Source: a virus. From it: a DNA stretch of 42,631 bases. How positions within the stretch are numbered: the first letter of the stretch is position 1; each line of letters starts with the position of its first letter. The stretch is taken from positions 1 through 42,631 of the IMG/VR virus record IMGVR_UViG_3300033182_000933; one strand, written 5' to 3'. The notes under the pieces are model-generated. The model was given only the letters and a program-made list of their open reading frames with translations. It had not been told where the DNA came from and made no database searches. Both the position numbers and the translations under genes were made by a program. Below are positions 14,973 through 21,930 of the stretch, piece after piece.

Positions 14973-15332
14973 ATGGCTTACATCTCATCCGAAGACACCA
15001 AGCTCATCCGTGCTGCCCTAAAGGCAAAGTTCCCGAAGGTCAAGTTCGCTGTCCGTAAGCACCACCACACCGAACTGCGTGTAGTGATCAAGAGCGCACC
15101 GTTCAAGATTGAGGTCGGCGACGAGGGATACAAGGACATCAATCAGTACCACGTGGACCGATTTTATCCTGAGACCGAAGCGGCCTTCTACAAGGAGGTG
15201 CTGGACATCATGAACACGGCAGGCACCCGTGAGAACTTTGATGAGTCGGACATCATGACCGACTACTTCCATGTCGGGTACTACATCAGTTTGTCAGTTG
15301 GCGAGTGGAACAAGCCTTTCGTTCAAATGTGA
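14973..15332 (+). CDS. LPD29-like domain protein
   Basis: 119 aa. The opening MAYISSEDTKLIRAALKAKF then PKVKFAVRKHHH follows the LPD29 (large polyvalent protein-associated domain 29) pattern: xYISxxDTxxLIRxxLKxxFPxxKFxVR. LPD29 is found in phage and mobile-element proteins as a small accessory domain of unknown activity. The remainder is an alpha/beta extension ending in SVGEWNKPFVQM. It has its own promoter-leader module. Confidence 0.7.
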   Translation: MAYISSEDTKLIRAALKAKFPKVKFAVRKHHHTELRVVIKSAPFKIEVGDEGYKDINQYHVDRFYPETEAAFYKEVLDIMNTAGTRENFDESDIMTDYFHVGYYISLSVGEWNKPFVQM

Positions 15333-15348
15333 TGATGAAAAAAAGTTG

Positions 15349-15408
15349 TTGACATCCCTGACAGGTTCAGGTATTCTATTCTTGTGAGTGAGAGACAGGG
15401 TGTCTCAC
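15349..15408 (+). promoter_or_regulatory. Early-type promoter with hairpin
   Basis: TTGACA 15349, 17-bp spacer, TATTCT 15372. Leader GAGAGAC (15390) / GTCTC (15402), where the outer pairs of the 3' arm have decayed (CAC in place of CTC). ACTGAGATTTGAA precedes ATG 15434. Confidence 0.8.
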
Positions 15409-15433
15409 CAATAATCCTCAACTGAGATTTGAA

Positions 15434-15715
15434 ATGAAATATATTGAATTTTCAGCTCATCAGCAGCCAGTTCTTTTGGCAGCACTCAAGGAAGCCTCAA
15501 ATTTTTGGAATCGCTGGAGTCCTCCGACAAGATGGAAAACCAGGCTGAAAAGAGTGGTGAATAAAGCCAGCCAAAATTGCGTATTCACCCTTGACGAAGT
15601 TTCGCTAATATATGATGCAATTCTTGGAGTACCGACCTTGGACATCAATGCTTTGGATGAGGTTTACGAGGAAATTCTGGATATTTGTCACCATGCGGTT
15701 GGAGAAATGGTCTGA
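15434..15715 (+). CDS. Unknown early protein
   Basis: 93 aa (MKYIEFSAHQQPVLLAALKE..., WSPPTRWKTRLKRVVNKA...). Basic centre, acidic C-terminal helices (ALDEVYEEILDICHHAV). Placed by its own leader. No family recognised. Confidence 0.7.
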   Translation: MKYIEFSAHQQPVLLAALKEASNFWNRWSPPTRWKTRLKRVVNKASQNCVFTLDEVSLIYDAILGVPTLDINALDEVYEEILDICHHAVGEMV

Positions 15716-15721
15716 TGAATA

Positions 15722-15739
15722 ACCATCTCGCGAGATGGT
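15722..15739. repeat. Perfect 18-bp palindrome
   Basis: ACCATCTCGCGAGATGGT reads the same on both strands. It lies between the stop at 15715 and the start at 15773. It could be a dyad operator or a short attenuating hairpin; there is no T-run after it, so a terminator is unlikely. Confidence 0.6.
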
Positions 15740-15772
15740 CATGAAAACAATCACTGTTTGCCGAGAATGACA

Positions 15773-15898
15773 ATGGTGTACCAAAAAGGAATGCTGATCA
15801 AGTGCCGAAAGACTGGCCGCGAGTACGATCCGATGGTAGAGCTGTACAAGCTCCTTGAGGATAACAAAGAGCTTTTTCGGAGAATGAAGGAGCGATAA
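15773..15898 (+). CDS. 41-aa basic protein
   Basis: MVYQKGMLIKCRKTGREYDP..., helical basic end (LLEDNKELFRRMKER). The ATG follows CCGAGAATGACA, a leader-type start block without its own promoter. An 18-bp perfect palindrome (ACCATCTCGCGAGATGGT, 15722-15739) lies in the gap upstream. Confidence 0.55.
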   Translation: MVYQKGMLIKCRKTGREYDPMVELYKLLEDNKELFRRMKER

Positions 15899-15907
15899 AA
15901 AAAGTTG

Positions 15908-15967
15908 TTGACTTCCTTGTCTGGATATCTTATACTATTCTTGTGAGTGAGAGTCAGGGTGTCTCTC
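15908..15967 (+). promoter_or_regulatory. Early-type promoter with hairpin
   Basis: TTGACT 15908, 17-bp spacer, TATACT 15931. Hairpin GAGAGTC (15949) / GTCTCTC (15961), loop AGGGT, one mismatch. AACGAGACTGGAAA precedes ATG 15993. Confidence 0.83.
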
Positions 15968-15992
15968 CGATAACCCCAAACGAGACTGGAAA

Positions 15993-16220
15993 ATGGCGAT
16001 TTACTTGAAAGAGATGGTCAACGAGTGTGACCTCAACGGCATCACCTATGACTCCTTTGTTGAAGGAGCCCATCTCCTCGTCCGCGGCAACAGTGGCCGT
16101 GTCTGCCCGATCATGTATGTCGGGCCCGAGTACATCGCGGAACATGACCTCAAGGTCGTTGACTATGATACGGCCGTGGCCATGGTGGAAGCCATGCAAG
16201 ATGCCTTCGTGGGTTTCTAA
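15993..16220 (+). CDS. Small unknown early protein
   Basis: 75 aa (MAIYLKEMVNECDLNGITYD...), predicted alpha/beta, with an acidic helical end (AVAMVEAMQDAFVGF). GC-rich codon use compared with genes further downstream. No family recognised. Confidence 0.7.
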   Translation: MAIYLKEMVNECDLNGITYDSFVEGAHLLVRGNSGRVCPIMYVGPEYIAEHDLKVVDYDTAVAMVEAMQDAFVGF

Positions 16221-16290
16221 CACCGAATCCAGTTGGTGCCTCTGGAAGATCAAAAGGCACATTCAACAACAACCCTAGCCGAGAATGAAA

Positions 16291-16650
16291 ATGGCGACAA
16301 GATCAATGGTAGGAATGAAAACGGAGTCAGGCGAAGTGGTCGCCTCTTACGTTCACTTTGACGGCTACCTCTCAGGAGTTGGCCGTACTCTTGTTGAACA
16401 CTATACAGATCCAAAGGTCGTGAAGGATCTGTGTGAGATTGGATACCTCCGAAGTCTGAAGGACTCTCTGGACGAGAGTTATGCTACATCGGGATGGGTT
16501 AATGAAGATTCAGTCTATGCCATGTATCTGGATGATAGCGACTATTTGGAGGAAGCTTGGGACAATTACGGAGTTGATTTCATCTACCTGTACGACAATG
16601 GCACGTGGTACTACGCCATGCATGACGTAAGAACCTTCCAACCAGTATGA
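16291..16650 (+). CDS. Conserved phage protein of the MATRS...HxDGYLSGVG type
   Basis: 120 aa. MATRSMVGMKTESGEVVASY then VHFDGYLSGVGRTLVEHY matches a widespread phage family with the pattern MxTRSxIGxxxxDGxxxxIYxHxDGYxxGVGxxLxEHY. Its function is not known. I choose ATG 16291 over an ATG at 16285 because the conserved CCGAGAATGAAA block leads into 16291. tRNA-Asp begins 8 nt after the stop. Confidence 0.75.
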   Translation: MATRSMVGMKTESGEVVASYVHFDGYLSGVGRTLVEHYTDPKVVKDLCEIGYLRSLKDSLDESYATSGWVNEDSVYAMYLDDSDYLEEAWDNYGVDFIYLYDNGTWYYAMHDVRTFQPV

Positions 16651-16657
16651 AACATTC

Positions 16658-16734
16658 GGCCTGTTAGTTCAGATGGTTAGAACGCTGCCCTGTCACGGCA
16701 GAGGTCATCGGTTCAAGTCCGATACAGGTCGCCA
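16658..16734 (+). tRNA. tRNA-Asp (GTC)
   Basis: Complete cloverleaf: acceptor GGCCTGT / ACAGGTC, anticodon loop CTGTCAC, T arm with TTCAAGT, discriminator G and encoded CCA. It stands apart from the main tRNA cluster. Confidence 0.95.
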
Positions 16735-16970
16735 GAATACGGCTTGGTTGTGCCGTCAAACAACCTGACGTTGCCTGTTTGAAGAAGATACAACAGGACA
16801 CCTGCTGGTGATGAAGGAAGAACCAGATGAGGTCAGACGATACCAAGAGTAGAAAATCGTCAGTGGCAAGTGAAGGAACGGAAATGCATCACCAGATAGC
16901 AAAGTACGAACCAGGCACCGACTTGAGGAAAGCAACAGGTGCCACTCCACAATCCTAACCGAGACTGAAT
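16735..16970 (+). other. Gene-free stretch with several hairpins (candidate small RNA)
   Basis: No ORF of useful length. Local inverted repeats include ACGGC / GCCGT just after the tRNA, GACGAT / ATCGTC around 16836-16861, CACC-TGCT-GGTG near 16800, and GGCACC / GGTGCC around 16914-16943. The density of short stems after a tRNA suggests a structured transcript, but no known RNA family is recognised. Confidence 0.35.
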
Positions 16971-17147
16971 ATGACAATACAAGACCTACAGCAGTTCAAG
17001 TGGGCTCGGAGCCCCCTCTGGGATAACAACACGGTCAAGATTGTAAAGGTCCGAGAGGACGAGGATGGCATCCCTCTCATTGAGGGGATGGTCGGTGGAA
17101 AGATTCATCTCTTTCGGGCCTCTGAACTGACTGATTTTCGGGCTTGA
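16971..17147 (+). CDS. Small unknown protein
   Basis: 58 aa (MTIQDLQQFKWARSPLWDNN..., ASELTDFRA), SH3-like beta-rich appearance (TVKIVKVREDEDGIPLIEGM). The start follows CCGAGACTGAAT. No promoter directly upstream, so it may be read with tRNA-Asp. Confidence 0.62.
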   Translation: MTIQDLQQFKWARSPLWDNNTVKIVKVREDEDGIPLIEGMVGGKIHLFRASELTDFRA

Positions 17148-17271
17148 ACCACCTGAAAACACCAATCGTCATAGCTGACAGGAAACATTCGGTGACAGAG
17201 ATGGATTGGAACGTAAGTTACTGTAATCACACATGTTTTATCTCTTATCAACGTTTCAACCCATACTCTGG

Positions 17272-17353
17272 GTAGGGGTAGTGTTTTTATGCCCGTAGCG
17301 ACGATTCTAGACCCCTTTACGACCCATTCTAGGCGTCACTACCCCTACTTTTT
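17272..17353 (+). repeat. 12-bp perfect inverted repeat with 53-nt loop
   Basis: GTAGGGGTAGTG (17272-17283) and CACTACCCCTAC (17337-17348) are perfect complements, followed by TTTTT. The loop holds two copies of ATTCTAG. It may be a terminator with a long loop for the 15908 operon or a structured site; it lies just before the next promoter. The motif resembles the CTACACCCCT repeats at 17945-18008. Confidence 0.7.
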
Positions 17354-17377
17354 ACCGTCACCAGTGGAAAAAAGTTC

Positions 17378-17429
17378 TTGACTCTCATTCCACTATGGTT
17401 TATACTATTCTTGTAAGTGAGAGAGTCAA
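17378..17429 (+). promoter_or_regulatory. Early-type promoter with DNA inverted repeat, no RNA hairpin
   Basis: TTGACT 17378, 17-bp spacer, TATACT 17401. Here the leader hairpin is missing. Instead, TTGACTCTC at 17378-17386 and GAGAGTCAA at 17421-17429 form a 9-bp inverted repeat bracketing the promoter. AACGAG precedes ATG 17440. Confidence 0.78.
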
Positions 17430-17439
17430 CCCAAACGAG

Positions 17440-17739
17440 ATGTCTGATGAGTGCAAGAGTCCGTATACAGTGTGTAGCCTGGTTGCGTATGGTGATGTTC
17501 TGGTCAGGTCTGACTGGTTTCCTTTCAATGTTCAACCTCCTTGCAGAGATGATGCGATGAAGACGGCCAAATGGAAGTACCCCAAGATCAAAGAGAACAA
17601 ACGTTTCGCTGGTGCCAACAACGTGATGTTCTCTGTAGAGACTGCACTTGACAATGGTGTTGAGTTCAGTGAGAAGCCTCAACGGACTGTGAAGGCCCGT
17701 GTTGAGGTCATCAACGGTAAGAAGTACTACGTGATGTGA
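17440..17739 (+). CDS. Unknown early protein
   Basis: 99 aa from ATG 17440, placed by the promoter (an upstream in-frame start at 17395 lies inside it). MSDECKSPYTVCSLVAYGDV..., ending in basic beta strands (TVKARVEVINGKKYYVM). No family recognised. Followed by a weak terminator. Confidence 0.7.
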   Translation: MSDECKSPYTVCSLVAYGDVLVRSDWFPFNVQPPCRDDAMKTAKWKYPKIKENKRFAGANNVMFSVETALDNGVEFSEKPQRTVKARVEVINGKKYYVM

Positions 17740-17823
17740 GTGTGACCTTACCGTTAACCTACCGACAACCCTAACCCGACAGAAGGGATACAGGTGATTC
17801 ATGACGTAACGTGATGAGAGTGA

Positions 17824-17850
17824 GGGCAGCTCTGTGGTGGGGCTGCCTTT
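17824..17850 (+). terminator. Probable intrinsic terminator
   Basis: GGCAGC (17825-17830) pairs with GCTGCC (17842-17847), followed by TTT. The stem is GC-rich but the T-run is short. Confidence 0.55.
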
Positions 17851-17944
17851 CATAACGGTGTTTATATTTTCCTGAGGCAATGCCCTAGGGAACCCTCCCC
17901 CCCGTAGCTCCCCCCACCAAAACACTAACCCAAACCTTTTTGTG

Positions 17945-18008
17945 CTACACCCCTACTGCACCTTTACTACACATTGCTACACCCCTACTGCACTGTCACT
18001 ACACCCCT
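17945..18008. repeat. CTACACCCCT direct repeats
   Basis: CTACACCCCT occurs at 17945, 17977 and 17999. The first two copies extend to CTACACCCCTACTGCAC (17 bp identical). Related ACTACACAT sits between them. On the other strand this reads as AGGGGTGTAG repeats. Likely protein-binding or recombination remnants; function unknown. Confidence 0.7.
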
Positions 18009-18125
18009 CTATACATTATCATAACGACCCCTTGGAAAACTTGAAGCAATTGCCGTAAGGTATCCACCCCCCAGTATATAGCTAGCCTATTACTGGACTT
18101 TAAAACCTCTCTTGTATGGAGACGT

Positions 18126-18437
18126 ATGATGACCAAACAAATGACTAATGAGAAAATGACCAATGAGCAAATGACTTCTGAACAGACTACTGATGGAAGG
18201 AAGACACTCTGGCAACTCTATGTGAATAGCTGGAAGACACTATGGGCAGATGTCAAGTTCTTCGTGAGCATGTGGGACTACCTTGGCTTTGTGTTTGTGG
18301 CTACTATACTGAACTTCATGATAGTGGACGCATTCATCTTGGATAGGCCTTGGTTTACACTGGTGAGTATAGTGGTCTGTAATGCCATGTTGCTTACGAG
18401 CTATGGTACATACCGTGACTGGAAGAGGCAGAAGTAG
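18126..18437 (+). CDS. Small two-span membrane protein with N-terminal MTNE repeats
   Basis: 103 aa. The N-terminus has tandem heptads (QMTNEKMTNEQMTSEQ). Two hydrophobic spans follow, YLGFVFVATILNFMIV (about 57-72) and FTLVSIVVCNAMLLTSY (about 81-97). The repeat may be slippage-prone. GGAGAC lies 5-10 nt before ATG. Function unknown; the size would suit a holin or inner-membrane modifier. Confidence 0.68.
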   Translation: MMTKQMTNEKMTNEQMTSEQTTDGRKTLWQLYVNSWKTLWADVKFFVSMWDYLGFVFVATILNFMIVDAFILDRPWFTLVSIVVCNAMLLTSYGTYRDWKRQK

Positions 18438-18482
18438 ACAGTACGCTTTGTGTGTATGGGAGCATGTGATGGTGAAATTATG

Positions 18483-18549
18483 TTGACATGAGAGTACATG
18501 AGTGATATACTATAAGTACTGTTGTTGTTGATGAGTATAACGTACTTAT
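18483..18549 (+). promoter_or_regulatory. Promoter and hairpin for the glycan cassette
   Basis: TTGACA 18483, 17-bp spacer, TATACT 18506. Leader stem ATAAGTAC (18512-18519) / GTACTTAT (18542-18549), a perfect 8-bp stem with a long loop containing GTTGTTGTT. Different stem sequence, same position as in other modules. Confidence 0.82.
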
Positions 18550-18562
18550 GTGGAGTAAGACT

Positions 18563-18766
18563 ATGCGAGAGAGTGACACCGTGACACTGCGTGGTAAGTC
18601 ACGCAAGGGTAAGAATCGTGTGCATGAGAATGGGCCTGAGTGGCGAGTGGAGCGTGTGTTGCCTGGGCGTGTGTTGGTACGGCCAGTACGAGTGGGGCGT
18701 GAAGCTCAGTGGCGTTGGGTAGATCTACCTGTAGATGTTGACATGGAGATACTGTGCGGAATGTAG
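18563..18766 (+). CDS. Small basic protein, unknown
   Basis: 67 aa from ATG 18563 (GGAGTAAGACT upstream; the in-frame ATG 18548 falls in the leader hairpin). RGKSRKGKNRVHENGPEWRV then VLVRPVRVGREAQWRW: basic, beta-rich, KOW- or SH3-like in appearance. The stop overlaps the next gene's GTG start by 13 nt. Confidence 0.62.
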   Translation: MRESDTVTLRGKSRKGKNRVHENGPEWRVERVLPGRVLVRPVRVGREAQWRWVDLPVDVDMEILCGM

Positions 18767-19455
18767 CCTATGTGATAGGTAATGGGCCTAGCAGACGAGA
18801 GCTTGATCTCAGTAGCTTGAATGGCAGAGTCTATGGGTGTAATACGTTGTACTTGGAGTATGCTCCTGATGTACTGGTCTGTGCTGATCCGTGGTATCAG
18901 TTTGGTATCGTGATGGCTGGGTATCCGGCGGGCAATAAGTGTGTCTTCGTCGGGTGGAATCCAGTACCTGCTGAGGTGCCACCTGAGGCCTTGCCGAATC
19001 TGTGGGCCCAGTATGAGCCATATGAGGTCAATCCAGCCATGAAGCCGGATGCTGAGTGGTGGGTGACCTATGCTATAGATGAGACAGCTTATCAGAATGC
19101 CCTGGCTATGAGTATAAACGTACCTGCATACTGGCAGCCTAACAGAGCGTATATCTGTTGGGTGCCTAGAGGGTTTTTGATAGAGCCATTGAGCAGTGAG
19201 GTCTTACCCATAACTGCTCCCAATGGTATGATGCCACCCAGTGGGGCGTATGCTCTTGATCTGGCTTTAGCCAGTGACGTACAGCGAGTTGAAGTCTATG
19301 GTTTTGATGCATTGGTCGGTGTCTGGGAGACGAGCAGCAATCAGTATCGTAATGACCATCAGCTCGTTGGTGACAGTGAGCGACAGATACCCTGGCATGA
19401 GTGGTATAGCCGAGTGGAACGACATCATGGTAAGGAAGTCATATGGCATACGTAG
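18754..19455 (+). CDS. GT42/DUF115-like putative glycosyltransferase, tandem copy 1
   Basis: 233 aa, GTG start. AYVIGNGPSRRELDLSSL then YGCNTLYLEYAPDVLVCADP resembles the start of GT42 sialyltransferases such as Cst-II (IxGNGPSLxxID...RCNxFY) and the related DUF115/MptE-like fold. PPSGAYALDLALASDVQ then VEVYGFDAL fits the second Rossmann block (TSGxxxxxxAxxLGYxxIYLxGxD). A C-terminal His-rich stretch (WHEWYSRVERHH) could supply the catalytic His. Such enzymes use CMP-sugars. The gene two positions downstream makes CMP-Kdo, so a Kdo-type transferase is a reasonable inference. About 35% identical by eye to the next gene. Confidence 0.62.
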   Translation: MRNVAYVIGNGPSRRELDLSSLNGRVYGCNTLYLEYAPDVLVCADPWYQFGIVMAGYPAGNKCVFVGWNPVPAEVPPEALPNLWAQYEPYEVNPAMKPDAEWWVTYAIDETAYQNALAMSINVPAYWQPNRAYICWVPRGFLIEPLSSEVLPITAPNGMMPPSGAYALDLALASDVQRVEVYGFDALVGVWETSSNQYRNDHQLVGDSERQIPWHEWYSRVERHHGKEVIWHT

Positions 19456-20144
19456 CATATGTCATCGGCAATGGGCCGAGTAAGGCCTTACTGGACCTTA
19501 CACGAGTACAAGGTGAGACTTATGCCTGTAATCTCTTTTACCGACAACACAGAGTAGACCATCTCTTCAGTGTAGACTATCTTTATCAGCTAGACATCCT
19601 TGCGGACGAGTATCCATTGCATGGACAATGTTACTTTAGTAACTGGTATCCACTACCCAAGGAATTTCCACCCGAGCATATGGACATACCAAAGGAGTTT
19701 GAGTTGGTGGAGGTGAATCCAGCTGACAAGGAGACCGCTGTGAGTTGGACTTCACATTTTTATCCGAGAGCCCGTTACAATCAACTATGCAATGATGATT
19801 TGGTGCAGTTGCCTTCGTGTGTTCGTCCGAATGTGGGCCTGATCTATTGGGTGTCAGCAGGTATGCAAGTTGAGAATCTGGAGAGTAAAATACTACCATT
19901 GGATGCCAGAGTACCACCGAGTGGTGCATTTGCACTAGAGAAGGCTCTACAGTCAAGTGCTGACCGTGTGGAGGTCTATGGTTTTGATGCTGTGGCTGGG
20001 AATTATACGACAACGAGTGATACCTATTTCGGTAACCAGCAGAAGAACAGAGACAGTAAACGTTCTGTCTCGTATAAAGCATGGTACGATTTGGTAGTAA
20101 CACATTACGATAAGGAAGTCATATGGCATTTACCGAAGGCGTGA
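19443..20144 (+). CDS. GT42/DUF115-like putative glycosyltransferase, tandem copy 2
   Basis: 233 aa, the same length as the gene before it. Shared motifs are AYVIGNGPSKALLDLTRVQG, YACNLFYRQHRVDHLFSVD, PPSGAFALEKALQSSADRVE then VYGFDAV, and the C-terminal HYDKEVIWH. Both copies end in the string AAGGAAGTCATATGGCAT, where the next start codon is embedded, so the duplication unit carried the overlap with it. Divergence in the middle third suggests different acceptors. Function inferred from motifs and from adjacency to kdsB. Confidence 0.62.
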   Translation: MAYVAYVIGNGPSKALLDLTRVQGETYACNLFYRQHRVDHLFSVDYLYQLDILADEYPLHGQCYFSNWYPLPKEFPPEHMDIPKEFELVEVNPADKETAVSWTSHFYPRARYNQLCNDDLVQLPSCVRPNVGLIYWVSAGMQVENLESKILPLDARVPPSGAFALEKALQSSADRVEVYGFDAVAGNYTTTSDTYFGNQQKNRDSKRSVSYKAWYDLVVTHYDKEVIWHLPKA

Positions 20145-20875
20145 TCGTTATACCTGCAAGATATGAGAGTAGCCGATTGCAGGGTAAGCCACTTGCCGAT
20201 ATCGGTGGCAAGTCGTTGATTCAACGGACCTATGCACGGGCTATACTGAGTGGTATTGAGTCTGTGGTGGTTACAGACTCTGAACGCATTCGTGTACACT
20301 GTGAAGAAGAGCGTATACCTGTGACCATGATCACGGAACCCTGTGCCACGGGTACTGATCGTGTAGCGAGGTATGTGGAGCAGTATGCCTCAGAGAAGAA
20401 GTGGGTGATCAATTTACAGGGCGATGAGCCGTTTGCTAACCCTGCAGACATTCTAGCAGTTGCTCGTATACTTGCGACCAATGATGACTATTCTTATGTG
20501 ATCAATGGTATGAAGAGAATTGAGTCTTATGAAAAGTTTTATAGTGACTCTATTCCCAAGGTGTTGTGTGACTCTGCAAGTTTTCTGCAGTACATGAGTC
20601 GTGCTCCTGTGCCGTTTCCATTTCAGGGTAAACCATTGGATGCATGGGAGCAGGTTTGTATCTACGGGTTCAGACCCTGGCACTTACGTAAGTTCTTAGA
20701 GCAGAAGACTAAGACTTACTATGAGGCCATAGAGGACATAGAGATTCTTCGTTTTTTGGAAATTGGTATTCGTGTGCGTATGGTAGAACTACAGGGGTCG
20801 CCACTTCATGTGGACACACCTGCTGACCTAATGGAAGCTATAAGGATATGTCATCTTTATGATAGAAAAGAGTGA
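20123..20875 (+). CDS. kdsB: CMP-Kdo synthetase (3-deoxy-manno-octulosonate cytidylyltransferase)
   Basis: 250 aa, matching E. coli KdsB (248). The nucleotide-binding start is VIPARYESSRLQGKPLADIG, then INLQGDEPFANP near residue 94, VCIYGFRPWHLRKF near 180, and the C-terminal GSPLHVDTPADL. It activates Kdo as CMP-Kdo, the donor for LPS inner-core sugars. It starts inside the preceding transferase gene (22-nt overlap). In a phage this is probably for glycosylating a virion part or remodelling host LPS, and the donor may feed the two neighbouring transferases. Confidence 0.9.
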   Translation: MAFTEGVIVIPARYESSRLQGKPLADIGGKSLIQRTYARAILSGIESVVVTDSERIRVHCEEERIPVTMITEPCATGTDRVARYVEQYASEKKWVINLQGDEPFANPADILAVARILATNDDYSYVINGMKRIESYEKFYSDSIPKVLCDSASFLQYMSRAPVPFPFQGKPLDAWEQVCIYGFRPWHLRKFLEQKTKTYYEAIEDIEILRFLEIGIRVRMVELQGSPLHVDTPADLMEAIRICHLYDRKE

Positions 20876-21464
20876 GAGTGTAAATCTAAGTTCAGTGAAG
20901 ATGATCAAAAATTTTTTCACTGCTGATGAATGTAATCGTTTGATTACGACTGCTGAACAGGCTTGGACGAGAACACATGCTTCAATTCAAAATACTGATA
21001 ATGCCCAAGAACATTATCAGATGGATAAGGACTATCGTGCTACTGTGCTTCTTCAGCCGAAAACCCCTGATCATAAACTTTGTAAAAAAATTTATAACTT
21101 TGTACGAACAGTCAATTATGCTGATAAGGGTTGGCAATTCCACTTGGCGGGTATGTATGAGCCACCAACGATTATGTTATATGATGCGTCAGAGTCTGGC
21201 CGTTATGACATGCATCTTGATTTGGGATTAGGGTATGTATCATCACGCCGAAAAATTGCATATTCAATACTATTGAATCCACATGAATACGAAGGTGGAG
21301 AGTTGGTTTTTCAGCTTGGAAGAGATGCCGAACCTTTGGTAGACCAAAGTATACAAGGTGCTATAATTCTTTTCCCTACCTACCTGCTTCATGGTGTGAA
21401 ACCTGTGATCAAAGGTAAGCGGTATGTTATGGTCGGGTGGGTACATGGAAATACTTTCAAATAA
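20859..21464 (+). CDS. 2-oxoglutarate/Fe(II) oxygenase (PKHD-hydroxylase-like)
   Basis: 201 aa. The facial triad is in YDMHLDLGLGY (HxD, about residues 115-117) and FPTYLLHGVKPVIKGKRYVM (distal His about 176, with Arg about 185 to bind 2-oxoglutarate). The jelly-roll strands and length fit the prolyl-4-hydroxylase-like/PKHD family common in T4-like marine phages. Substrate unknown. It overlaps kdsB by 17 nt, so it may modify a sugar or protein acceptor in the same pathway; this is inference. Codon use is more A/T-rich than in the transferases. Confidence 0.82.
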   Translation: MIEKSESVNLSSVKMIKNFFTADECNRLITTAEQAWTRTHASIQNTDNAQEHYQMDKDYRATVLLQPKTPDHKLCKKIYNFVRTVNYADKGWQFHLAGMYEPPTIMLYDASESGRYDMHLDLGLGYVSSRRKIAYSILLNPHEYEGGELVFQLGRDAEPLVDQSIQGAIILFPTYLLHGVKPVIKGKRYVMVGWVHGNTFK

Positions 21465-21499
21465 ATATCAATGAATCCCCCCTTCATTGGAGAGTACTT

Positions 21500-21706
21500 A
21501 TGGCAAAACGAAAAGATGATGAAATGTCACATGAAGAACTCCTGCATGAACTCAGAATCATGCGTAAGCAGATCAGCCATCATCGTGCTCTTACCAAGGA
21601 AATGAACCTCTTGGATGCCGAGTTCTGGCAAATTTACAAACTTGATAAACTCAACTCACTACCATATATTCGGATACCCAACAATGCCCCTACAAGCGAT
21701 ACCTGA
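21500..21706 (+). CDS. Small charged helical protein
   Basis: 68 aa from ATG 21500 (GGAGAG upstream). MAKRKDDEMSHEELLHELRI then MRKQISHHRALTKEMNLLDA: a coiled-coil-like N-terminal two-thirds. Overlaps the next gene by 23 nt. Unknown function. Confidence 0.65.
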   Translation: MAKRKDDEMSHEELLHELRIMRKQISHHRALTKEMNLLDAEFWQIYKLDKLNSLPYIRIPNNAPTSDT

Positions 21707-21836
21707 ATATGATGCCAATGGTGACATCGTCCTTATACTGCGAGAGGATGAACAGACTGAGACCGAGAAAGAGCGCCAGATGCGAATGGCCAGGTTTGAA
21801 CGGAATATGTGCCCACCCGATTATGACCAAGACTAA
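21684..21836 (+). CDS. Small acidic protein
   Basis: 50 aa (MPLQAIPEYDANGDIVLILR..., RFERNMCPPDYDQD). Starts within the previous gene; charged central helix EDEQTETEKERQMRMAR. No family recognised. Confidence 0.58.
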   Translation: MPLQAIPEYDANGDIVLILREDEQTETEKERQMRMARFERNMCPPDYDQD

Positions 21837-21860
21837 ATTGTAACAAAGTGTAACAGCGTA

Positions 21861-21889
21861 TTGACTTCTCTGCAAGGGGTTGTTATACT
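21861..21889 (+). promoter_or_regulatory. Early-type promoter
   Basis: TTGACT 21861, 17-bp spacer, TATACT 21884, transcript start region GTAAGTGAATGCG. No strong hairpin in this leader. Drives the metallopeptidase-like gene. Confidence 0.8.
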
Positions 21890-21930
21890 GTATCTGTAAG
21901 TGAATGCGATAACTCTTTTCGGTATGCGTC

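Larger units (their letters stand above)
17740..18125. other. Intergenic region with terminator and repeats
   Basis: 386 nt with no gene. It holds a hairpin terminator at 17824-17850 and C-rich tracts (CCCTCCCCCCCGTAGC). Three CTACACCCCT repeats follow at 17945-18008, and the last 60 nt are A/T-rich before the gene at 18126. No early-type promoter is evident here. Confidence 0.75.

Noticed and set aside
17201-17275. 24-aa ORF MDWNVSYCNHTCFISYQRFN...
   Set aside because: Very short, and it runs into the arm of the inverted repeat at 17272; no strong ribosome site.
17329-17925. 198-aa open frame on the - strand
   Set aside because: It runs antisense to the supported gene at 17440 and its promoter, and has no ribosome site or recognisable motif.
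19636-20103. 155-aa open frame on the - strand
   Set aside because: Shadow of the second GT42-like gene; low-complexity, His- and Ser-rich composition.
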